64,000 nt of DNA from Chryseobacterium oleae (GTDB lineage Bacteria > Bacteroidota > Bacteroidia > Flavobacteriales > Weeksellaceae), in NCBI RefSeq assembly GCF_900115055.1, contig NZ_FOVD01000008.1, positions 124,001 to 188,000 of the forward strand, given 5' to 3'. Shown in pieces: positions 18,749 to 28,217 of the stretch. Position 1 is the stretch's first letter. The number at the start of each line of letters is the position of its first letter. The notes below the pieces were generated by a model. It ran no database searches, was not told the DNA's origin, and saw only the letters and a program-made list of their open reading frames with translations. A program made the position numbers and the translations under genes.

Positions 18749-20551
18749 ATGAAACCAAAAACTCCCTTATACGTTGCAGCCCTGATCGGAATGATGTATG
18801 TTCCGGTATCTGCACAAACAAAATCCCAGTTGAATACCGAAATTGCCAAAGTAGAAGCAGGACTGATACCCGCCGTTCGTTTTCAGGGGGAACCTATGTG
18901 GACACTGGAATCCAGAATGAAGCATTACAATATTCCGGGAGTGAGCATTGCCGTTATCAAAAACTCAAAAGTGATCTGGGCGAAGAGTTATGGTTTTTCG
19001 GATGTGGAATCTAAAACTCCGGTCAATTCCAAAACACTGTTTCAGGCGGCATCTATGAGTAAGCCGGTAAGTGTGTATGCGGCATTGACAGAAGTAGAAG
19101 CAGGAAAAATAAATCCCGATACTGATGTCAATTCCTACCTGAAATCCTGGAAAGTTCCGGAAAATGAATTCACCAAAGAGAAAAAAGTCACTTTTAAAAA
19201 TATAGTCAGTCATACAGCCGGTTTTACAGTAAGTGGATTCCCCGGATATGAAGCCGGAAAACCTATTCCTACTTTAGTTCAGGTTTTAAACGGACAGACT
19301 CCAGCGAATACTCCTGCCGTTTTCGTAGATAAAGTTCCGGGAACCCCTTTCCGGTATGCGGGCGGTGGATATTGTGTTCTGCAGCAGATGCTTATAGACT
19401 TGGAAGGAAAAGATTTTACCACCATTATGAAGGAAAAGGTTCTCATGCCACTGGATATGAAGAACAGTACTTTTTCACAGCCTTTATCCGATGCACAGTC
19501 TCAATTTGCGGCTACGGCATACAATCAGGAAGGAGTAAGAGTTTCGGGGAAATCTCATACCTATCCGGAGCAGGCCGCCGCCGGTTTATGGACCACACCT
19601 GAAGATCTGGCTAAATTCGTCATTGATGTTCAGAATACCCTGAGCGGGAAAAGCAGCAAGGTTATTTCGCAAAAGACTGCTGAACAGTTTACCACTTCTT
19701 TTATCGATCCGTTTATGGGTTTGGGAATCTTTCTGGAAGACCGAAGAGGCCATATGTACTTTCACCATGGCGGCTGGAACGAAGGATTCTCCAGCAGGTT
19801 TATAGCCAGTAAAACAAGCGGTGACGGAATTGTCGTACTAACGAATACCAATAAACCTGATTTTGTAGAAGAACTCGTACGTTCGGTGGCAGAAGTCTAT
19901 CAATGGCCTTTATTTAATGCGCCGGTTCGGAAAATACTGCCTTTAAATCAGGATGATTTCAAAAGTGTAGGACGCTACAAAAACGGGAAATATGGTTTTT
20001 CCAGAGTCTATCGTGAAAACGGAAAGCTGATGACAGTCACCAATACAGACACTCCGGTAGAAATGATTAAAGTAGGGGAAAATAAATATGCATTTCGGGA
20101 CTGGGATTTGACGGCAAAATTTGTGAAAAATAAGGATACCGGAAAAACAGATATCGTACAGGTGTTTTCCAACGGAAAAATAAGATCAACAGAGGCACAA
20201 ATGGGACCGGATGATAAAACACCTTTGGAATGGGTACTGGACGGAAATTATGATAAAGGCCTGGAAGCTTATCAGAAAGCCAAAACTGAAGATGCCGGTA
20301 ATGATCTTCTCTCAGAGGGTTATCTAAACGGAGTAGGCTACACCATGCTGCAGAATAAAGACTTTACAAAAGCGATAGATATTTTTAGAGTGAATGCTGC
20401 ACTGTATCCTAAAAGTGAAAATGTTTACGACAGTTTGGGAGAAGCTTACCAGAAGGCCGGACAAAAAGATAAAGCCAAACAGAATTACCAGAAAGTTCTG
20501 GAGATCAATCCCAAAAACGAAAAAGCTGCAAAGGTTTTACAAACATTATAA
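18749..20551 (+). CDS. Secreted serine hydrolase (beta-lactamase/esterase fold) fused to a C-terminal TPR region
   Basis: A 600-residue exported protein with signal peptide ending VSAQ (about 23). The class C beta-lactamase-like domain (about 50-380) carries the nucleophile motif S102-M-S-K105, a YAG triad (203-205) in place of the usual Y-x-N, and HHGG (339-342) in place of the KTG box. Family members are esterases, D-aminopeptidases or peptidoglycan-linked hydrolases; these motif variants suggest an esterase/peptidase rather than a true beta-lactamase. After a linker, residues ~500-600 contain TPR helices, including YDSLGEAYQKAGQKDKAKQN and YQKVLEINPKNEKAAKVLQT. This hydrolase-TPR fusion is common in Bacteroidota. 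Substrate unknown. Confidence 0.85.
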   Translation: MKPKTPLYVAALIGMMYVPVSAQTKSQLNTEIAKVEAGLIPAVRFQGEPMWTLESRMKHYNIPGVSIAVIKNSKVIWAKSYGFSDVESKTPVNSKTLFQAASMSKPVSVYAALTEVEAGKINPDTDVNSYLKSWKVPENEFTKEKKVTFKNIVSHTAGFTVSGFPGYEAGKPIPTLVQVLNGQTPANTPAVFVDKVPGTPFRYAGGGYCVLQQMLIDLEGKDFTTIMKEKVLMPLDMKNSTFSQPLSDAQSQFAATAYNQEGVRVSGKSHTYPEQAAAGLWTTPEDLAKFVIDVQNTLSGKSSKVISQKTAEQFTTSFIDPFMGLGIFLEDRRGHMYFHHGGWNEGFSSRFIASKTSGDGIVVLTNTNKPDFVEELVRSVAEVYQWPLFNAPVRKILPLNQDDFKSVGRYKNGKYGFSRVYRENGKLMTVTNTDTPVEMIKVGENKYAFRDWDLTAKFVKNKDTGKTDIVQVFSNGKIRSTEAQMGPDDKTPLEWVLDGNYDKGLEAYQKAKTEDAGNDLLSEGYLNGVGYTMLQNKDFTKAIDIFRVNAALYPKSENVYDSLGEAYQKAGQKDKAKQNYQKVLEINPKNEKAAKVLQTL

Positions 20552-20601
20552 TTTCAGTTCGGTCAGATGGCTGGAAGCTAGAATAGAGAAACTGATTTAA
20601 G

Positions 20602-20628
20602 CCTGTCAAGGTTCAAAACCTTGACAGG
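20602..20628. repeat. Dispersed palindrome (CCTGTCAAGGTT family)
   Basis: Perfect 12-bp arms CCTGTCAAGGTT and AACCTTGACAGG around CAA, just after the serine hydrolase gene. A related palindrome (TCCTTGTCAAG...CTTGACAAGGA) lies at 30371-30401. They could act as terminators, but there is no T-run, so they are better read as copies of a dispersed hairpin element. Confidence 0.6.
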
Positions 20629-20733
20629 GTTCACCGGATAGCCAACTCATTATAAAAGCAAATGTCTTATCCCGAACTCAGGTTAAGAAAATAAAAACAT
20701 TGGTTTTCACTAAACACAGAATAAAAAGAAGCC

Positions 20734-21078
20734 ATGAGTAAAAAAGATCAATACGGGCTGGAGTTCCTGAAAGTAACGGCAGGCGGTGATGTCGGCTATG
20801 ATTGTGTCCGAAAAAACGGAATCGTTGATGAAAATAATCTGTTACAGTTTTTATGTTATTTGGATATTTCCAGAACTGAATTCCTTTTGAAGGAAATCAA
20901 TTTCCATCTCGATCATATTCCCGATCCCACCTTGGAACCTTATGATTCAACGGTGCTGGAGCATATGGATTTACAAATTGCTTATCCTGATTTTATAATT
21001 GATGGCCAGCCGACTGCTTTTCCCTTAAAAGACATCAAAGACTTATTACAGGAATGGTTGGAATTCTCACAATCATAG
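20734..21078 (+). CDS. Hypothetical protein, 114 aa
   Basis: A small acidic cytosolic protein of unrecognised family, paralogous to the 134-residue protein at 1787-2191. Shared features include the segments (I/V)DxN, DPTLE and (F/I)PL(K/N)D(I/F)K followed by an aromatic-rich helix. There is no signal peptide. It lies between the serine hydrolase and the signalling operon, on the same strand but separated from each by about 180-230 bp. A 20-base motif shared with the region near the paralogue is found ~50 bp upstream of its start. Confidence 0.65.
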   Translation: MSKKDQYGLEFLKVTAGGDVGYDCVRKNGIVDENNLLQFLCYLDISRTEFLLKEINFHLDHIPDPTLEPYDSTVLEHMDLQIAYPDFIIDGQPTAFPLKDIKDLLQEWLEFSQS

Positions 21079-21305
21079 TTTTTTTGGGTACATAAACTGT
21101 CTGTTTAGTGTCATTTATCTAATGGATTAATGCTTTTTTTGGTTATAATAAAATATATGTAAATATTTCTTTTAAAAATTGATTTATAAGTGTATATGTG
21201 TGGTATGTGGCCATAAAATGATTAAAATATCAATGTTTTTCGGAATTTTGTGAGTATTTTTGGCGGGACTAAATATAAACAAACCACCAAGTACTGATTC
21301 ATCTT

Positions 21306-22781
21306 ATGATCTTAATTGTTGATGACAACCAAAGTAATCTTTACTCACTGAAAAAACTACTGGAATCTAAAGATTTTCAGGTAGATACGGCCGATTCCGG
21401 AGAAGAAGCATTAGGAAAAGCCATAAAAAATAATTATGCATTGATTATTTTGGATGTGCAGATGCCCGGTATGGATGGGTTTGAAGTGGCTGAAACCTTA
21501 GCCGACTACAGCAAAACAAAAGAAGTTCCCATTATATTTTTATCCGCAGTCAATACGGAGAAAAAATTTATCACCCGCGGTTATGCCTCAGGAGGAAAGG
21601 ATTACGTCACAAAACCTGTGGATCCCGAAATATTACTGCTTAAGGTGAAAACGTTTTACAATCTTCAGGAGCAGAGCCTTGCCATGAAAAAGACCCAGCA
21701 GAGTCTGGAGTTGGAAGTCAAAGGAAGAAGAGAATCTCAGGTGACTATGAAGTCGCAGATCGATCATTTTCAGTTAATGCTGGAATCTCTGCCGCAAATC
21801 GCATTTACGCTTAATGAAGAGGGAGAAATAGAATTTGTGAACCTTAAATGGTACCAGTACTCAGAGTCGGATCTGGATTTTCCGGAAGTTCATCCTGATG
21901 ATCTCAATATCAGAGAAGAATTTGAGCGTTGCAGAAAAAAGAATAGAGCGCTTGAGCTTGAAGTCAGAATAAAAAATATAGATTCAGGAGACTACCGTTA
22001 CCACCTTTTAAGGGTGACGCCTGTAAACGATGAAAATGGAGTCAAAAACTGGGTAGGAACCTTTACCGATATCGACGACCAGAAAAAAGTGGAAAAAGAA
22101 AAGGATGAATTCCTGAGTATTGCCAGCCACGAACTGAAAACGCCTTTAACCAGTATAAAAGCCTATGTTCAACTGCTGGACCGTAAATTAAAACTGGATA
22201 AGCAAAGCGCTGAAGCCGGCTTTATGGGCAAAGTTCAGGATCAGATAGAAAAACTGAATACCCTGATCACCGATCTGCTTGATGTCTCCAAAATAGAAAA
22301 CGGAAAGCTGAAGATCAACAGAAAGCCCACCAGTCTTGAAAACCTGATCAGCAGTGCGGTGGAAACCATCATACAAACTCATGACGAAAATAAAGTCAAA
22401 ATAAAACGACACGGAATAAAACCTGAAATCCTGATTCCTTTGGATGAGATACGCATAGAACAGGTCCTTATCAATTTCCTGACCAACGCCATTAAATATT
22501 CTCCTCAGAACAACCAGGTCATTGTCACCACATTTGTAGATGAAGAAAAGCAGGAAGTCAAAGTAAGTGTCACCGATTTTGGAATAGGAATTCCGGACTT
22601 TAAGCAGGATGCTGTATTCCGAAAATTTTACCGTGTAGAAGAGTCATCACTGCAGTTCCAGGGAATGGGAATCGGGCTGTTTATCTGTTCCGAGATTATC
22701 AAACAGCACCATGGAACTATTGGAGTATCCAGCAAACTGGAAGAAGGCTCCACATTCTATTTCACCTTACCTTTAAATTAA
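21306..22781 (+). CDS. Receiver-PAS-histidine kinase
   Basis: A 491-residue cytosolic signalling protein. Residues 1-115 form a receiver with D6-D7, phosphoacceptor D50 and K103 (VTKPVD). A coiled-coil linker follows (about 120-155), then a PAS domain (about 155-262, ending WVGTFTDIDDQKK). The HisKA dimerisation helix has the phosphorylated His275 in SIASHELKTPL. The HATPase domain (about 380-491) has the N box NFLTNAIKYSP, G1 DFGIGIP and G2 GMGIGLFICSEI. The receiver is at the N-terminus, so its kinase is probably controlled by an upstream phosphodonor such as the hybrid kinase encoded next. That gene begins 4 bp downstream, so the two are co-transcribed. Confidence 0.92.
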   Translation: MILIVDDNQSNLYSLKKLLESKDFQVDTADSGEEALGKAIKNNYALIILDVQMPGMDGFEVAETLADYSKTKEVPIIFLSAVNTEKKFITRGYASGGKDYVTKPVDPEILLLKVKTFYNLQEQSLAMKKTQQSLELEVKGRRESQVTMKSQIDHFQLMLESLPQIAFTLNEEGEIEFVNLKWYQYSESDLDFPEVHPDDLNIREEFERCRKKNRALELEVRIKNIDSGDYRYHLLRVTPVNDENGVKNWVGTFTDIDDQKKVEKEKDEFLSIASHELKTPLTSIKAYVQLLDRKLKLDKQSAEAGFMGKVQDQIEKLNTLITDLLDVSKIENGKLKINRKPTSLENLISSAVETIIQTHDENKVKIKRHGIKPEILIPLDEIRIEQVLINFLTNAIKYSPQNNQVIVTTFVDEEKQEVKVSVTDFGIGIPDFKQDAVFRKFYRVEESSLQFQGMGIGLFICSEIIKQHHGTIGVSSKLEEGSTFYFTLPLN

Positions 22782-22785
22782 TCTC

Positions 22786-25700
22786 ATGCCGAAAAAAATA
22801 ATCAGAAACCTTCAGTTTGGGGTCGCATTATCTTTACTGATCCTGATTGCCAGTTCAGTGGCATCTTATATGAGTATCCAGAAACAGATGGATCACCGGG
22901 AAAGCCTTTCTCAAAGCAGAAGATCCATCACTGCCGTGAAAGATGTTCTGGTTGCTTTACTCGATGCCGAAACCGGAAACAGAGGCTATCAGCTTACAGG
23001 AAGGGAAAACTTTCTGGAACCTTATAACCGTAGTTTAGGAGAGTATACAAAGGCGTTTGAACGTGTAAAGGCTTTAGATATTAAAGACAGAAAACAGCTT
23101 GATCGTTTGGATGCTTTGGAAAAAAATGTGAACAGCAATGTTGAGAATTTAAAGCAGTTTGTTCAGAACAGACGAAATGGTGTTGTGATGACGCAGCAGC
23201 AGATTCTGATGAGCAAAAGCTATATGGATAAATGCCGTCAGATCGTCCGTGATTTCGTTCAGTACGAAGAAGCTCAGCTTGAAATTAAAAATAAGGATCT
23301 CAACCGTTCATCCAGCACTACGGTGATGTTCATTATTGTTTCAGCAATAGCAGCGGTGGTGGTTACTATTTTCTTCTATATTAAACTGAGAGCAGACCTT
23401 ATCCGAAGAGATAAATTAGAAAGTGAATTACGTGCAAAAGACCTTGAAATAAGCAGACGTGTAAGTGCGATTCAGCAAATTGCAAATAGAGTAGCCAATG
23501 GTGATTACAGTCAGAAAGTGGTTGATAATTCAGAAGATGACTTAGGAGATCTAGTAGATTCCTTGAATCACATGACGGACTCGCTGAAGAAGTCTTTTGA
23601 TAAGATTAATAAAAGCGACTGGCGCCAGAAAGGTCTTGCTTTACTAAACGAATCTTTAGTTGGAAATAAATCAGTGAAGGAAGTTTCCGACGCCTCACTA
23701 AACCAGCTTGTGGAATACGGGAAATGCATCAACGGAGCTTTGTATCTGTTTGATGAAGGAACCCTTAAGCTGAGTACGGCTTTTGGTCTGGAAAACACCA
23801 TGAAGAAAACTTTCGAACCGGGAGAAGGAATGGTAGGCCAGGCCTATACCAATGAAAAAATGCAGGTGTACAACAATCTTCTTGAAGAGGATTTTGTGGC
23901 AAGTTTCGCCAGCAGCAGAATAAAAATAAACGGAATTTTATTACTTCCGATCCATGCTGACGGACACTGCATCGGCATACTCGAATTGGGATCCGGTTCA
24001 GATTTCGATCAGGACAGACTGGACTATTTCGAAGAGTGCAGTAGAAATATCGGGATTGCTTTAAATGCAGCAAAAGGGCGTGAAAAGGAGCAGCAGTTAC
24101 TGGAAGAAACACAGGCGCAGTCAGAAGAACTGCAGGTACAGCATTCCGAACTGGAAAACCTGAATACGGAACTGGAAGCACAGACCCAAAAATTACAGGC
24201 CTCCGAAGAAGAGCTGAAAGTACAGCAGGAAGAGCTGATGCAGGCCAATGCCGAACTGGAAGAACGTTCAAGACTTCTTGAGGAAAGAAATCACATGATC
24301 GCCCAGAGAAACGGTGAAATTCAGAAAAAAGTGGAAGAGCTGGCTTTAAGCACCAAATATAAATCTGAGTTTCTGGCCAATATGTCCCACGAACTGAGAA
24401 CACCCCTGAATTCTATCCTTCTTCTTTCAAGACTGATGGCTGAAAATCCGGATGAAAATCTGAATGAAGATCAGGTAGAATCTGCAAAAGTGATCCAGAG
24501 CTCAGGAAGCAGTCTGTTGACGCTTATTGATGAGATTTTAGATCTGGCCAAAATAGAATCCGGGAAAATGACCCTGGAATACCAGGATGTCGTCGTGAAT
24601 GATGTCATCAGAGATCTGAGAAGTCTGTTTAATCCAATTATTCAGGAGAAGCAGATCAAATTTGATATTCATGTGGATGAAGAGGTACAAAAAACCATTG
24701 AAACCGACAGGCTTCGTGTAGATCAGGTATTGCGTAACCTTTTATCCAATGCCATAAAATTTACAACAGAAGGAAGCATCAGCTTAAACATCAGAAAAGA
24801 TACGGAAAACAAAGACTTCATTGTTTTCAGTGTAAAAGATACGGGAATCGGGATTCCGGAAGAGAAGCAGGCGATTATTTTTGAAGCATTCCAGCAGGCG
24901 GATGGTTCTACACGACGCAGATTTGGCGGTACCGGATTAGGACTGTCCATCAGCCGTGAAATTGCCAGATTACTCGGAGGAGAACTGACCCTGAAAAGTA
25001 AAGTGGATGAAGGAAGTGAATTTAGCCTGATCATTCCTATAACAGCAGTTTCTGAAGTCATTCAGCCGGAAAACGACCAGCATCTCGTAGAGACCATTCG
25101 TGAAGATGTGGAAGAAATTCAGAATATCCTGGAAGATACGGAAGCTTCAACAGCATTGCATTTGGAAAACCTTGAAATTCCTGAAGATGTAGATGATGAC
25201 CGCGATGGAATCACTGCCGAGGATAAAGTGATCTTAATTGTAGAAGATGATATCAATTTTGCGAAAGCACTGCTGAAATACACCCGTATGAACAATTATA
25301 AGGGAGTTGTGGTCGTAAGAGGAGATTACGCCTTGTCTGCAGCGGTTCAGTACCATCCACAGGCGATTTTACTGGATGTTCAGCTGCCTGTAAAAGACGG
25401 CTGGAAGGTAATGGATGAGCTTAAATCCAATTCTGCGACGAAACATATTCCTGTGCACATGATGTCTGTCCTGCAGCTTGAAAAAGAAAGCTTGATGAAA
25501 GGAGCTATTGACTTCATCAACAAGCCGCTCGCTTTAGATAAAATGACAGATGTTTTCAAGAAAATTGAAGACGCGCTTCTGATGTCTCCACAAAAAGTTT
25601 TGATCGTAGAGCATAATGCCAAGCATGCCAAAGCTTTATCATACTATCTGAGTAATTTCAATATCTCCTTATCTGTAGAAAATAATGTGGAAGACAGTGT

Positions 25701-26397
25701 GAGAGCATTGACCTCAGATCAGATCGACTGTGTGATTTTAGATATCGGAGATTCACGAAGCAGCGAATATAAGGTAATTGAATCCATCAAGAGCCACGAA
25801 GGACTGGAAAACCTGCCAATCATTATTTTTACGGAACACAGTTTATCCAAATCTGAAGAACTTAAGATCAAGCAATACGCAGATTCAATCGTTGTAAAAA
25901 CCGCTCATTCTTACGAAAGAATTTTAGATGAAGTAGGTTTATTCTTACATTTGGTGGAAGAAAAAAACAACTCTATTGAAACGGTAAGAAACAAAGTTTT
26001 AGGATCGCTGACAGAAGTATTGAGCGGAAAAAAAATATTGATTACCGATGATGATGTCCGAAATATTTTCTCTCTGACGAAAGCGCTGGAGAAATATAAA
26101 GTGGAAGTCGTAGTGGCAATGGATGGAAAACACGCCTTAGAGCAGATTAAAGAACATAAAGACATAGACGTAATTTTAATGGACATGATGATGCCTGAAA
26201 TGGACGGCTATGAAACCATAAGAGAAATCAGAAAGATGCCGATGTTTACAAGGCTTCCTATCATCGCAGTGACGGCGAAATCCATGATTGGGGACCGTGA
26301 AAAATGCATCGTGGCAGGTGCTTCAGATTATATCTCAAAACCGGTGGATATCGATCAGTTATTGTCCTTACTGCGCGTCTGGTTATATGAAAGTTAA
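22786..26397 (+). CDS. Large hybrid sensor kinase: CHASE3-HAMP-GAF-HisKA-HATPase with three receivers
   Basis: A 1203-residue membrane sensor. TM1 (about 8-30) is followed by a CHASE3 periplasmic domain with the motif LLDAETGNRGYQLTG, TM2 (about 178-200), HAMP (about 205-270), a GAF domain (about 290-430), a long Glu/Gln-rich coiled coil (about 432-520), HisKA with MSHELRTPLNS (His near 536), and HATPase with DTGIGIP and GGTGLGLSISRE. Three receiver modules follow: the first (about 815-930) and third (about 1085-1200, LMDMMMPEMDGYE) have complete acidic pockets. The middle one (about 940-1055) has EH instead of the usual acidic pair and is probably degenerate. It starts an uninterrupted series of signalling genes and is immediately followed by a single receiver. 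Confidence 0.93.
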   Translation: MPKKIIRNLQFGVALSLLILIASSVASYMSIQKQMDHRESLSQSRRSITAVKDVLVALLDAETGNRGYQLTGRENFLEPYNRSLGEYTKAFERVKALDIKDRKQLDRLDALEKNVNSNVENLKQFVQNRRNGVVMTQQQILMSKSYMDKCRQIVRDFVQYEEAQLEIKNKDLNRSSSTTVMFIIVSAIAAVVVTIFFYIKLRADLIRRDKLESELRAKDLEISRRVSAIQQIANRVANGDYSQKVVDNSEDDLGDLVDSLNHMTDSLKKSFDKINKSDWRQKGLALLNESLVGNKSVKEVSDASLNQLVEYGKCINGALYLFDEGTLKLSTAFGLENTMKKTFEPGEGMVGQAYTNEKMQVYNNLLEEDFVASFASSRIKINGILLLPIHADGHCIGILELGSGSDFDQDRLDYFEECSRNIGIALNAAKGREKEQQLLEETQAQSEELQVQHSELENLNTELEAQTQKLQASEEELKVQQEELMQANAELEERSRLLEERNHMIAQRNGEIQKKVEELALSTKYKSEFLANMSHELRTPLNSILLLSRLMAENPDENLNEDQVESAKVIQSSGSSLLTLIDEILDLAKIESGKMTLEYQDVVVNDVIRDLRSLFNPIIQEKQIKFDIHVDEEVQKTIETDRLRVDQVLRNLLSNAIKFTTEGSISLNIRKDTENKDFIVFSVKDTGIGIPEEKQAIIFEAFQQADGSTRRRFGGTGLGLSISREIARLLGGELTLKSKVDEGSEFSLIIPITAVSEVIQPENDQHLVETIREDVEEIQNILEDTEASTALHLENLEIPEDVDDDRDGITAEDKVILIVEDDINFAKALLKYTRMNNYKGVVVVRGDYALSAAVQYHPQAILLDVQLPVKDGWKVMDELKSNSATKHIPVHMMSVLQLEKESLMKGAIDFINKPLALDKMTDVFKKIEDALLMSPQKVLIVEHNAKHAKALSYYLSNFNISLSVENNVEDSVRALTSDQIDCVILDIGDSRSSEYKVIESIKSHEGLENLPIIIFTEHSLSKSEELKIKQYADSIVVKTAHSYERILDEVGLFLHLVEEKNNSIETVRNKVLGSLTEVLSGKKILITDDDVRNIFSLTKALEKYKVEVVVAMDGKHALEQIKEHKDIDVILMDMMMPEMDGYETIREIRKMPMFTRLPIIAVTAKSMIGDREKCIVAGASDYISKPVDIDQLLSLLRVWLYES

Positions 26398-26763
26398 ATG
26401 ATGAATAAGAAGATTTTGATTGTGGACGATGATCCACGTAATATATTTGCACTGAAGCTGACGCTGAAATCAAGAGGATATCAGATTGAAAGCTGTACAA
26501 TGGCTCAGGAAGCCATTCAAATATTAAAAGAAAAGGCAATAGACATTGTCCTTATGGATATGATGATGCCTGAAATGGATGGATATGAAGCCATCAAAAT
26601 GATTAGAAGCACACCGTCTATAAGCCAGATTCCTGTGATTTCCGTTACAGCTCAGGCCATGCCGGAAGACCGTCAGAAATGCCTGGATGTGGGAGCTCAG
26701 GACTATGTCTCAAAACCTGTGGATGTAGACCAGTTAATGATTGCCATCGAAAAACTGTCTTAA
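26398..26763 (+). CDS. Single-domain response regulator
   Basis: A 121-residue stand-alone receiver with the DDD acidic cluster near residue 10, phosphoacceptor Asp in VLMDMMMPEMDGYEAI, Thr in SVTAQAM and Lys in YVSKPVDVDQL. It closely resembles the third receiver of the preceding hybrid kinase, sharing DDDxRNIF, LMDMMMPEMDGYE and the SKPVD(V/I)DQL ending, which points to duplication of that module. The start follows the kinase stop directly (TAAATGATG) and its stop abuts the cheR start, so translation is probably coupled. It has no output domain and may shuttle phosphate between kinases or bind a target protein. Confidence 0.92.
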   Translation: MMNKKILIVDDDPRNIFALKLTLKSRGYQIESCTMAQEAIQILKEKAIDIVLMDMMMPEMDGYEAIKMIRSTPSISQIPVISVTAQAMPEDRQKCLDVGAQDYVSKPVDVDQLMIAIEKLS

Positions 26764-27594
26764 ATGCTGGAACCAAGTATCGTAAAAGATGAAGAGGTAG
26801 AATACTTGATAAAAGATGTGTATGAGATGTATGGGTATGATTTTTCCGAGTATAGCAGGGCTTCTTTTAAACGCAGGGTCAACAGGATTTGTCTGATCGA
26901 CAGGTTCACCAGTTTTGCGGAGCTGCGGTATACCGTTCTCAATGATCCTGAATACCTGAAACGTTTTGTAGAAGAAATCACGGTGAACGTGACCGAAATG
27001 TTCCGGGATCCGCTGTTCTTTAAAAAGCTCAGAGAAAAGATTTTGCCGCAATTAGGAACCTATCCGCTGATCAGAATATGGGTGGCGGGATGTTCTACGG
27101 GTGAAGAAGCCTATTCAATGGCTATTTTGCTTAAAGAAGCCAATCTTTACCATAAATCACTGATCTACGGAACAGACCTGAATCCTACCGTTTTGGAAAC
27201 CGCAAGGGCAGGCGTTTTTCCGTTGCAGCAGATGAAGCTGTATTCGGAGAACTATATGTTGTCCGGTGGGAAAAAGGATTTTTCAGATTATTATACGGCC
27301 AATTATGACAGTGTAAAGTTTGATAAAAGTTTACAGGAAAAGTTGATATTATCTACTCATAATCTGGTTTCAGATAGTTCTTTCAACAGTTTTCAGCTGA
27401 TCATCTGCAGAAATGTACTGATCTATTTTGACCGGGAACTGCAGGAGCGCGTTTTTAAACTTTTTGATAACAGCCTTGAAAATTTGGGGTATCTGGCGTT
27501 GGGATCAAAGGAAACCCTGAGATTTTCAAAACTGGATAAAGTATACCACCAGGTCGATGACCAGCGAATCTGGAAAAAAACAGAGTACATCTAA
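26764..27594 (+). CDS. cheR: CheR-type protein-glutamate methyltransferase
   Basis: A 276-residue SAM-dependent methyltransferase with an N-terminal helical CheR domain (VNVTEMFRDPLFFKKL, about 70-90) and the catalytic domain with the SAM-binding AGCSTGEEAYSMA (about 110-122), GTDLNPTVLETAR and CRNVLIYF (about 213-220). It lacks the beta-subdomain TPRs of some CheR proteins. No methyl-accepting chemoreceptor is in the window and flagella are not expected, so the target may be a soluble or kinase-associated coiled coil such as that of the hybrid kinase. That is an inference from the operon. cheB follows after 10 bp. Confidence 0.9.
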   Translation: MLEPSIVKDEEVEYLIKDVYEMYGYDFSEYSRASFKRRVNRICLIDRFTSFAELRYTVLNDPEYLKRFVEEITVNVTEMFRDPLFFKKLREKILPQLGTYPLIRIWVAGCSTGEEAYSMAILLKEANLYHKSLIYGTDLNPTVLETARAGVFPLQQMKLYSENYMLSGGKKDFSDYYTANYDSVKFDKSLQEKLILSTHNLVSDSSFNSFQLIICRNVLIYFDRELQERVFKLFDNSLENLGYLALGSKETLRFSKLDKVYHQVDDQRIWKKTEYI

Positions 27595-27604
27595 TACATT
27601 GACC

Positions 27605-28177
27605 ATGGAACCTAAAAACACAAAGACAGAACTGGTAGTGATAGGAGGATCAGCAGGAAGCCTGCAGGTCATTCTGGAAATGCTGAAAAAAATAAAAACC
27701 GAATTGAGTTTCCCCATATTGCTGGTGGTACACCGTAAAGCATCTTCAACCAATGTTTTACAGACCTTACTGCAGCAGTTTGTACCCATGGAAGTGATCG
27801 AGGTGGATGACAAAACAGAAATTGAAATTAATAAAATATATATAGTCCCTGCAGATTATCATTTATTATTTGAAGATAAAAAAATGATGTCGCTGGATTT
27901 CTCCGAAAAGATGAATTATTCCCGCCCCTCTATTGATGTGACCTTCAAGTCTGCGGCGGAAGTGTATGGAGAAAACCTTGTCGGCGTTTTGCTTTCAGGA
28001 GCCAATGCTGATGGAGTGGAGGGTCTGGGATTTATTAAAAAGAACAAAGGAAAAGTCTGGATTCAGGAACCGGAAACCGCTGAAGTAGATTATATGCCCA
28101 AACATGCGGTACAGGAAGTGGATTATGACCTGATTATTAAACCGGATAATTTGGCGGACTATATCAATCAGCTGTAA
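27605..28177 (+). CDS. cheB: CheB-type methylesterase without receiver domain
   Basis: A 190-residue protein consisting only of the CheB catalytic domain. The catalytic triad is visible: Ser16 in VVIGGSAGS, His43 in LLVVHRK and Asp136 in SGANADGVEG. Classical CheB has an N-terminal receiver that this one lacks. Control may come from the separate receivers of the operon. An upstream in-frame start at 27557 would overlap cheR; the ATG at 27605 directly precedes the conserved fold and is chosen. Together with CheR it implies reversible glutamate methylation of a signalling protein. Confidence 0.9.
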   Translation: MEPKNTKTELVVIGGSAGSLQVILEMLKKIKTELSFPILLVVHRKASSTNVLQTLLQQFVPMEVIEVDDKTEIEINKIYIVPADYHLLFEDKKMMSLDFSEKMNYSRPSIDVTFKSAAEVYGENLVGVLLSGANADGVEGLGFIKKNKGKVWIQEPETAEVDYMPKHAVQEVDYDLIIKPDNLADYINQL

Positions 28178-28217
28178 AAGAGAAATTAAATAAACTAAAG
28201 ATTTAAATAGAACTACT

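Noticed and set aside
21079-21305. Small RNA or regulatory element before the signalling operon
   Set aside because: AT-rich with no clear hairpin, terminator or paired promoter elements; treated as an ordinary upstream region.
23765-24403. 212-aa open frame on the minus strand opposite the hybrid kinase
   Set aside because: It lies wholly inside a clear kinase gene on the other strand; its translation is rich in Arg, Pro, Leu and Cys as expected of antisense of a Glu/Gln-rich coiled coil, with no recognisable motif.
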